Source of the DNA: Succinatimonas sp. CAG:777
GTDB taxonomy: Bacteria > Pseudomonadota > Gammaproteobacteria > Enterobacterales > Succinivibrionaceae
DNA length: 29,742 bases
NCBI GenBank assembly: GCA_000431835.1
Contig: HF987955.1
Coordinates: forward strand, 1-29,742
Direction: 5' to 3'
The notes beneath the pieces are model-generated. The model did no database searches, had not been told where the DNA came from, and saw only the letters and a list, made by a program, of their open reading frames with translations. A program made the position numbers and the translations under genes. Positions 24,065-29,742 of the stretch are shown one piece after another. The first letter of the stretch is position 1. Every line of letters begins with the position of its first letter.

Positions 24065-26555
24065 GAATGATCTCCACTACCTCAAAGCCAGCATCAATAA
24101 TAGCATCCTTTATGGCGTTATCTTCAACACCGTCTTTTAAAGTTAAAGTAGCTTTTTTCAGCTCAAGTGAAACTTCAACCTCACCTTTTGAAGAGAATGG
24201 AGTTAAAGCTTTTTGTACGCTTTTTACACAGTGTTGACACTGTATACCGTTGATTTTAACTGTAGTCATCTTCTTATTACCTGTTAAAGTATTCTCATCT
24301 TTTATATCAGATACTTCATTATTCTTTAAAACTTTCATTAAGCTCAGTCTTAGTGCATTTAAAACCACACAAACAGAGCTTATTCCCATAAGAGCTGAGC
24401 ATAACATTGGGTTTAGCTTTACTCCTAAACTCTCATAGAAAAGTCCTGCTGCAACTGGGATAGTTAATACGTTATAGATTAAAGCCCAGAATAAATTCTC
24501 TTTAATGTTAAGCATAGTCTTAAATGAAATTAAGTAAGCATTAAAGACATCTGTGATCTTTTCATGCAACAATATCACATCACAGGCAGACACCGCGATA
24601 TCAGCTGTACCTTTAAGACCAATACCTACATCAGCCTGAGATAAAGAGATACTGTCATTTACACCATCACCTGCCATTGCGACCTTGCGGTCTGTACTCT
24701 GCAGATTCTTAATAAAGGTAGCTTTCTGTTCAGGTGTAAGCTCTGAAGCATATGAATCAAGTTTAATGCTCTTTGCCACATCACGGGCAGGACCATCACT
24801 GTCACCAGTTAGCATCAAAGTCTCTTTACCATATGCTCTTAAAGCCTTAACCAGATCTTTAGCATCCTTCTTTAAGGTATCTTTTACAGTGATGTAAGCT
24901 ACGATATCTTTACCTTTTAATAAAGTTAAAACTAAAGCTCCGCTGTAGGCCAGAGTCTTTTTTAACTGTACGCCAAAGGCACTGTCAGAAACACCTAGTC
25001 TCTTTAGCATTCTGTCATTACCAAAGGAGAAAATACTGTTATCAATAGTACCTTTTACTCCCTCGCCTTTTACATAAGCATAATCTGAAAGCTCATGAGC
25101 TTTTGCTTCAGGGAAGCTTGATACTATGGAACGAGCTATAGGATGTGAACTCTTTTTCTCAAGAGAAATAAGCACGCTCTGTAAAAATTGATCTGAAAGT
25201 GACTTATCAATCTTTTCAACAGAGCTTACAGACATTCTGCCGTAAGTTAAGGTGCCAGTCTTATCAAAGGCAAAGACTTTTACTCGGCTTAATTCTTCTA
25301 GAGCTTCTGGATTTTTAAAGATGATACCTTCTTTGGCGGCACGGCCGGTACCAGCTACAACTGCTACAGGAGTTGCAAGCCCCAAAGCACATGGACAGGA
25401 TACTACCAGCACACTGATTGCAAACTGCAATGACAGTGATAAGGAAGAACCGTGGACAAAGTACCATAAGACAAAGGTAATCAGAGCTAAAGTTAAAATA
25501 AATGGAACAAAGTATGAAGCTACCACGTCGGCAATTCTTGCAACCGGAACTTTAGTAGCAGCAGTTTTTTCAACTAACTTTATGATCTTACCTAAAGTGG
25601 TATCTTCACCTGTGGTGGTAACCTTTATTTCAAGATAACCGTCAGTTAAAACACTTGATGCTTTAACCTCATCTCCACTTATCTTTTTAATCTCACGGCT
25701 CTCACCTGTAAGTGAACTTTCATCGATAAAGCCTTCACCACTTACTACCACCCCGTCAACACCTAATCTTTGTCCCTGCTTTACTACTAAAACCTCGCCC
25801 TTTTTAACATCCTGCAGGGCAACTGTTTTTTGAGTACCATCCTCAGCTTTAATTACAGCAGACTCTGGAATTAAGCTGTATAAAGCATTGATAGCACCAG
25901 TAGTTTTTACTTTAGCTTTCTTTTCAATATATTTACCGATTGAAACGAAGCATAAGATACCGGCAGCCCCTTCAAAATAGACTGCTTTATCATCTATTAA
26001 CACCGCACAGGTATCTGTAAACTCTATAGTTGACAGTACAAAAACAGAATAGATAAAAGAAGCAATCGCACCTAAGGAAACTAAAGTATCCATATTAGTA
26101 GAAAGATGCTTTAATCCTTTAAAGGCATTTATAAAGTACTTTTTCTCAAGTACCATGACAAAGAAGGTAAGAACACCCTGCACTGCTGCATTGATAAAAC
26201 CGTTATGAATAATTTCAAAACCGGTCATATGGCTCATAGAAATGAGCATGATAATAAAGGTGGCAATAATAGCTAGAATTAGATTTATAAAATCATGATC
26301 TCTTTCTTGGCTGTCTTTATCCATAGCTTTAATTGAGGCTATGGTTGAATCCATAACTTTAGCGCCGTAACCTGCCTCTGTTACAGCATTGATTACCTCT
26401 TCATCTTTAAGGTTATCTTTAAAAGTAACAGTAAGGATGTTCTGCATTAAATTAACATCAGCGTTTTCTACGCCTTTTGCTTTCATGGCTGCTTTTTGAA
26501 CTCTAGTAGCACAAGCAGCGCAGGACATTCCCATTACTTGGTATGTTTTGATCAT
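24057..26555 (-). CDS. copA: Cu(I)-translocating P1B-type ATPase with N- and C-terminal metal-binding domains
   Basis: 832 aa inner-membrane pump exporting Cu(I) to the periplasm. Seen: N-terminal HMA domain with GMSCAACA, SLTGES actuator, metal-site VSCPCALGLATPVAV, phosphorylation FDKTGTLTYG, SSHPIA of the nucleotide domain, GDGVND, then YNVLTIPVAAG and MGISSVCVVLNALRL, which fit the YN and MxxSS copper signatures of TM7 and TM8. After the last span comes a second HMA of about 70 residues (TTVKINGIQCQHCVKSV). E. coli CopA carries both HMAs at the N-terminus. An in-frame ATG at 24269 begins this last domain exactly. AAGGGA seven bases before the ATG at 26555. No CueR operator is visible upstream; the Lrp-like gene overlaps its end. 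Confidence 0.94.
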   Translation of the reverse strand: MIKTYQVMGMSCAACATRVQKAAMKAKGVENADVNLMQNILTVTFKDNLKDEEVINAVTEAGYGAKVMDSTIASIKAMDKDSQERDHDFINLILAIIATFIIMLISMSHMTGFEIIHNGFINAAVQGVLTFFVMVLEKKYFINAFKGLKHLSTNMDTLVSLGAIASFIYSVFVLSTIEFTDTCAVLIDDKAVYFEGAAGILCFVSIGKYIEKKAKVKTTGAINALYSLIPESAVIKAEDGTQKTVALQDVKKGEVLVVKQGQRLGVDGVVVSGEGFIDESSLTGESREIKKISGDEVKASSVLTDGYLEIKVTTTGEDTTLGKIIKLVEKTAATKVPVARIADVVASYFVPFILTLALITFVLWYFVHGSSLSLSLQFAISVLVVSCPCALGLATPVAVVAGTGRAAKEGIIFKNPEALEELSRVKVFAFDKTGTLTYGRMSVSSVEKIDKSLSDQFLQSVLISLEKKSSHPIARSIVSSFPEAKAHELSDYAYVKGEGVKGTIDNSIFSFGNDRMLKRLGVSDSAFGVQLKKTLAYSGALVLTLLKGKDIVAYITVKDTLKKDAKDLVKALRAYGKETLMLTGDSDGPARDVAKSIKLDSYASELTPEQKATFIKNLQSTDRKVAMAGDGVNDSISLSQADVGIGLKGTADIAVSACDVILLHEKITDVFNAYLISFKTMLNIKENLFWALIYNVLTIPVAAGLFYESLGVKLNPMLCSALMGISSVCVVLNALRLSLMKVLKNNEVSDIKDENTLTGNKKMTTVKINGIQCQHCVKSVQKALTPFSSKGEVEVSLELKKATLTLKDGVEDNAIKDAIIDAGFEVVEIIHD

Positions 26556-26611
26556 GATAGTTCCCTTATTTAAACTTTCGATATATTACAGCATTAGGTG
26601 CTTTTTTAGGT

Positions 26612-26630
26612 GTTATTGAGAATAATTTTT
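26612..26630. promoter_or_regulatory. possible Fur box upstream of copA
   Basis: GTTATTGAGAATAATTTTT matches the 19-bp Fur consensus at 13 positions by eye. It sits about 60-75 bases before copA, downstream of a possible promoter (minus strand TTGAGA-18-TATAAC). AT-rich background makes such matches easy, so this is weak. Confidence 0.25.
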
Positions 26631-26691
26631 GTCCACAATTATAGATTTATTTCTGTTATATAAGATTTTTAGATATCATCTCAAAAATTCA

Positions 26692-26736
26692 TAAAAAAAC
26701 CTAAGATCGTATTCTGTAAACGGCAGATCTTAGGTT
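26692..26736 (-). terminator. terminator of the zinc/cadmium pump gene
   Basis: AACCTAAGATC (26698-26708) and GATCTTAGGTT (26726-26736) form a perfect 11-bp stem, followed on the minus strand by seven T. It separates the pump transcript from copA, so copA needs its own promoter. Confidence 0.85.
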
Positions 26737-26763
26737 TTACTTTGAATTTATCTAGGTTTATGG

Positions 26764-28629
26764 CTACTTAAAGCTCAAAGTTCTCATAGCATTTAAAACA
26801 GCAATGATAAGTACGCCTACATCACCAAAGACTGCCATCCAGATATTTGCAAAACCTAAGGCACCCAGAATCAGGATTAAAAACTTAATTCCCATCACCA
26901 TATACATATTAGAGATAGCTAAACTGCAGGTTCTTCTAGCTAAATTAATGGTCTTAGGAATAGTATTAAGATCATCATGCATAATAACCACGTCGGCTGC
27001 TTCTACAGCACAAGCTGATCCGATATCCCCCATCGCAATACCTACATCAGCACATGAGAGCACTGGAGCATCATTTAAACCATCACCTGTAAAGGCAGCA
27101 GGAGTATTCTCCTCTTTGAACTTGTTAAAGTTATCCAATTTATCCTGAGGTGTTTGCTCATAGAAAACTTTATCTAAGTGAAGCTCATTTGCAATATTCT
27201 CAGCAACTGCTTTTCTGTCACCTGTAATTAAACAGGTCTTAATGCCAAGTTTAGATAAAGCGCTCATCATAGATTTAGCTTCACTCTTTAACTCATCGAA
27301 TAACTCGATAATAGCTAAGAGTTTGTCATCAGAACTTACATAGATTGCGGTTCTGCCGTTCTTATTTACAGGAACTTCACCTTTTACATATTCTTTTACT
27401 AAGTCTGCTTTTCCTACAGCAATCTTGCGTCCATCAACAACTCCTGTAATACCAAGACCTGCGCGCTCTTCTATTTCTGTAACTTCAACATCTTCGACTT
27501 GAAGCTCTTTTGCATGATTTACTACAGATAAAGCTACAGGATGAGTTGATTTTTGCTCCAGAGCTTTTGCATAGGTAAAGATTGTCTTTTCATCGGCATT
27601 AGAAAACTTTTCAACATTTACTACCCTAAACTTGCCGTAAGTTAAGGTACCTGTTTTATCAAAGGCAATGGCCTTTAACTTTGATAAAGTCTCCAAATGG
27701 ATAGTGCCTTTTACAATTACACCAATCTTACTGATAGCTCCCATACCGCCAAAGAAAGACAGAGGCACAGAGAGAACCAGTGCACATGGGCAGGATACAA
27801 CTAAGAATACCAGAGCTCTTTCAATCCAGTCAGAAAAACTTGCACTAGGAACTACTACAGGTACCAAAGCTAAAAGACAGGCTGAAACTACCACAATAGG
27901 TGTATACCAGACAGCAAATCGTCTTATGAGGTTCTCAGGACGTGACTTATTAGCTGAAGCATCTTCAATTAAGTTTAACAGACGTGTAATTGAAGAATTT
28001 TTATGTAAGGTATTTACCTTTAAGGTAATCACTTTACCTTGATTGATACAGCCTGATGGAACAGATTCACCTTTTTTATACAAACGTGGCTCTGACTCAC
28101 CTGTAAGAGCTGAGGTATCAATAGCAGCGCTATCTTCAATTAAATTACCATCAATAGCTACAGATTCACCTGCTAAAACTCTAATGAGATCTCCTATCTT
28201 TACCTGTCTTGGTTTGACGATAGTTTCAGTACCATCTGCATTAACAAGTCTTACTTTTGATGGCTTTAGTTTTACAAGATTGGAGATCTCGGTATGAGCT
28301 CTACCAGAGGCATATTCTTCAAAAATCTCACCTATCTTATAAAAGACCATCACCGCTAAAGCTTCTGGAAGATCCTGCAAAGCAAAGGCTCCAAATGTTG
28401 CAATCATCATTAGGAACTGCTCTGACATGCGATGTTGCTTAAATAAAGTCTTAAAAGCTGCTACGATAATGTCAGTTGCAATTAAAAGATATGCAATTAC
28501 AGCTATAGCAACCTGTACTTCAAAAGGAATTGAAGCTATTGAAGAGTATTTTACAAATACCAGGTAGAGCATACATACAGTTGCAATACCTAAAAATACT
28601 TTTTCATATTTCTCATAGAGTTCTTTCAT
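26764..28629 (-). CDS. zntA: Zn/Cd/Pb-translocating P1B-type ATPase without N-terminal HMA
   Basis: 621 aa inner-membrane exporter. Seen: short N-terminus entering the membrane at once, ALTGESEP, VVSCPCALVLSVPLSF in the metal-binding helix, AFDKTGTLTYGKF, STHPVA, GDGLNDAPVL, MGDIGSACAVEAADV, and FGDVGVLIIAVLNAMR with the Asp of the Zn/Cd (P1B-2) class. The DVGV..L.VLNA(L/M)R motif separates it from copper pumps. ZntA and CadA usually have an N-terminal HMA and are over 700 aa. Here that domain is a separate gene upstream (28785-29006) with its own terminator. AAGGA seven bases before the ATG. An operator-like motif covers the -35 region. Confidence 0.92.
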   Translation of the reverse strand: MKELYEKYEKVFLGIATVCMLYLVFVKYSSIASIPFEVQVAIAVIAYLLIATDIIVAAFKTLFKQHRMSEQFLMMIATFGAFALQDLPEALAVMVFYKIGEIFEEYASGRAHTEISNLVKLKPSKVRLVNADGTETIVKPRQVKIGDLIRVLAGESVAIDGNLIEDSAAIDTSALTGESEPRLYKKGESVPSGCINQGKVITLKVNTLHKNSSITRLLNLIEDASANKSRPENLIRRFAVWYTPIVVVSACLLALVPVVVPSASFSDWIERALVFLVVSCPCALVLSVPLSFFGGMGAISKIGVIVKGTIHLETLSKLKAIAFDKTGTLTYGKFRVVNVEKFSNADEKTIFTYAKALEQKSTHPVALSVVNHAKELQVEDVEVTEIEERAGLGITGVVDGRKIAVGKADLVKEYVKGEVPVNKNGRTAIYVSSDDKLLAIIELFDELKSEAKSMMSALSKLGIKTCLITGDRKAVAENIANELHLDKVFYEQTPQDKLDNFNKFKEENTPAAFTGDGLNDAPVLSCADVGIAMGDIGSACAVEAADVVIMHDDLNTIPKTINLARRTCSLAISNMYMVMGIKFLILILGALGFANIWMAVFGDVGVLIIAVLNAMRTLSFK

Positions 28630-28710
28630 AGTGTTTTCCTTCTTACTTGAACTTTACCTTAACGAAACTTTTATCTTTTTTCAAATTAGTGATTAACTTT
28701 TCTATAGTTA

Positions 28711-28740
28711 ATTATTCTATATTTGAGCAATCGTGCAACT
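28711..28740 (-). promoter_or_regulatory. promoter/operator of the Zn/Cd pump gene
   Basis: Minus-strand -35 TTGCAC (28733-28738) and -10 AATAAT (28711-28716), 16-bp spacer. The -35 lies inside an imperfect palindrome TTGAGCAATCGTGCAACT (28723-28740, plus strand) that shares 12 of 18 bases with the element upstream of the HMA gene. Fits repression by an ArsR/SmtB- or MerR-type zinc sensor, which is not in the window. Confidence 0.45.
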
Positions 28741-28750
28741 ATTAACTTCT

Positions 28751-28775
28751 AAAAAAACGCAGTTTCCTGCGTTTT
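28751..28775 (-). terminator. intrinsic terminator between the HMA gene and the pump gene
   Basis: AAAACGCAG and CTGCGTTTT with loop TTTC on the plus strand. On the minus strand it is followed by a T-run (plus-strand A run 28751-28757). It may also work on the plus strand, but there it faces no gene. Confidence 0.8.
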
Positions 28776-28784
28776 CTTTAAAAG

Positions 28785-29006
28785 TTAATCACGTAGCGAA
28801 ATGCTAATACCATCTTCAAAGCCATTAGCTACTGACTGAGCATGTTCTACAACTGCATCTTCATCAGCATCATCATTTACATCTAATACTAATGAGCCCA
28901 TAGAGAAATTTAAATTTGCATCATTAAAAGCATCTTTTAATAAGCCTTCTAATTTAGATGCACAACGTGGACAATCAAGACCAGAAATATCGCAACGAAC
29001 TTTCAT
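28785..29006 (-). CDS. stand-alone heavy-metal-associated (HMA) domain protein
   Basis: 73 aa: KVRCDISGLDCPRCASKLEG with the GLDCPRCA metal loop (two Cys), then LNFSMGSLVLDV strand and ANGFEDGISISL end, a complete beta-alpha-beta-beta-alpha-beta HMA fold. I start at the ATG at 29006, with AGGAAG six bases upstream, and discard 58 upstream codons of a longer frame that are lysine-rich and cover the promoter. The many acidic residues near the middle (DDADEDAV) and the GLDCxxCA pattern fit Zn/Cd-type N-terminal domains rather than CopZ. Probably the detached N-terminal domain of the downstream pump, working as a soluble Zn/Cd chaperone or buffer. Confidence 0.87.
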   Translation of the reverse strand: MKVRCDISGLDCPRCASKLEGLLKDAFNDANLNFSMGSLVLDVNDDADEDAVVEHAQSVANGFEDGISISLRD

Positions 29007-29052
29007 AATATTCTTCCTAAGTAATGAAATACTAAATATAACTTCTGATTTA

Positions 29053-29080
29053 ATTATACGACAGTTGCGCACATATTCAA
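29053..29080 (-). promoter_or_regulatory. promoter/operator of the HMA gene
   Basis: Minus-strand -35 TTGAAT (29075-29080) and perfect -10 TATAAT (29053-29058), 16-bp spacer. The -35 is part of TTGAATATGTGCGCAACT (minus strand, 29063-29080). Its core TGAATATGTGCGCA matches the SmtB/ArsR-type TGAACATATGTTCA at 10 of 14 positions by eye. Confidence 0.5.
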
Positions 29081-29212
29081 CTATTATTTTAAATTTCTTA
29101 TAAAAAGCTCTCAAGACTTTTATCTTATTGATCTTCAGATCTTTTAAATGATGCTTACGAGAAAAAAAAGCTATAAGCATTATGTCAGATTTTGATTACT
29201 TTAGCTTCATTG

Positions 29213-29742
29213 CTACTTTATCTTCTTTACAGAGATAAAACAGTTCTTTCCTGCAAAGGCAATTCCATAGGCGTAGATACTTTGTGTCATGCTGTTTTGT
29301 AAGAAAAGCTCTGCATAGTGCTTATCTTCTATTTGAGCTATTGCATACTCGCTTAATGGAATTAAATCAGAGCCTACAGGAGCTGCTTTTATCTCGATAA
29401 TGACAGCTTTTTCTGAGAATTCACTTTTAAAAGTAATATCAGCATAGCCATCACCAGACTCATAGTTAGAGTGGTATTCAGTTAAGAAATCATTAGAGCA
29501 GTTAGTAAAGACACCGTTTAAGAATCCGTGGTAGTAGTTCTCATGAGGTGCCTTGGTAGCTGTATCTCTTATTGATACGAATTTCTTTAGATAAGTACGT
29601 AGCTGAGTTTGAACAAACTCAGTATCACCAGTAAACAGCGCATTAGCTATTTTGTCAGCAAGATTATCTTTCTTAAAGACATCATCAAATCTCTTTTTAA
29701 TATCATTTTTAAAGCATTTTCTGATTTCTAAATTAGGTATTC
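29213..29742 (-). CDS. C-terminal part of an AAA-ATPase-like / PD-(D/E)XK nuclease superfamily protein (5' end outside window)
   Basis: Open from the right edge to a TAG at 29213-29215, about 175 residues. Seen: IPNLEIRKCFK, ENYYHGFLNGVF, SNYESGDGYADITFK, AVIIEIKAAP, AIAQIEDKHYAELF, YAYGIAFAGKNCFISV. This is the PDDEXK_9-type domain found at the end of AAA_ATPase-like proteins that are numerous in gut anaerobes: ESG.G..D and IIE.K are the PD-(D/E)XK core (Asp and Glu-x-Lys), with the QI..k.Y helix after it. The N-terminal P-loop domain lies beyond the window. Its cellular role is unknown; such genes are often repeated in a genome. Confidence 0.85.
   Translation of the reverse strand, partial: IPNLEIRKCFKNDIKKRFDDVFKKDNLADKIANALFTGDTEFVQTQLRTYLKKFVSIRDTATKAPHENYYHGFLNGVFTNCSNDFLTEYHSNYESGDGYADITFKSEFSEKAVIIEIKAAPVGSDLIPLSEYAIAQIEDKHYAELFLQNSMTQSIYAYGIAFAGKNCFISVKKIK

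Noticed and set aside
26630..26638. TTGTCCACA as a DnaA box near copA
   Set aside because: One mismatch to the consensus, isolated, with no cluster of boxes or other origin features.

Overview
The window is AT-rich chromosomal DNA, probably from a fermentative, host-associated gammaproteobacterium. Succinivibrionaceae-like is my best guess. It rests on gammaproteobacterial envelope genes (dolP, mepA), a tRNA-Pro(UGG) close to the E. coli one, a NIF-type rather than ISC-type Fe-S pair, and an AAA/PD-(D/E)XK family protein common in gut anaerobes. No 16S rRNA is present, so the placement is inference. Almost every gene is on the minus strand.

Layout. 1-2817: a short UvrA-type ATPase without the UvrB-binding insert. 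3116-5209: the wreck of a Wadjet (JetABCD) anti-plasmid/condensin operon. jetA is broken by a frameshift and an amber codon. One large deletion then joins the start of the next gene (by position jetB) to the end of jetD, so jetC is gone. 5520-6521: argC. 6621-9524: a mobile-DNA scar with an IS66-type transposase tail, a small membrane protein, a gmhB tail cut by an IS, and a complete IS4-type element with 64-bp inverted repeats whose transposase has one in-frame TGA. 9527-12886: a likely envelope operon dolP - 549-aa unknown - mepA. 13001-14983: a mostly gene-poor, palindrome-rich stretch with a CRP-like site over a possible small RNA, tRNA-Pro with a consensus promoter, a truncated XRE/ImmA-type remnant, and a second possible small RNA ending in a strong terminator.

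14984-20705: a secreted protein, hisC-aroA with zero spacing, and two overlapping membrane diguanylate cyclases. 21059-23398: nifU-nifS. 23573-26555: copA overlapping an Lrp/AsnC-type regulator. 26764-29006: a Zn/Cd-type P-ATPase and a separate metal-binding chaperone gene, both with a similar operator-like motif over the -35 box. 29213-29742: the tail of an AAA/PD-(D/E)XK protein running off the window.

Themes. The core is ordinary biosynthesis (Arg, His/aromatic amino acids, Fe-S) plus metal export. Layered on it are traces of lost mobile or defence DNA: Wadjet, IS66, ImmA and the IS-truncated gmhB. The most interesting leads are the Wadjet relic, the possible CRP-overlapped antisense-SD small RNA, the NifU that lost its C-terminal cysteines, the shared operator in the Zn locus, and the copA/AsnC coupling.
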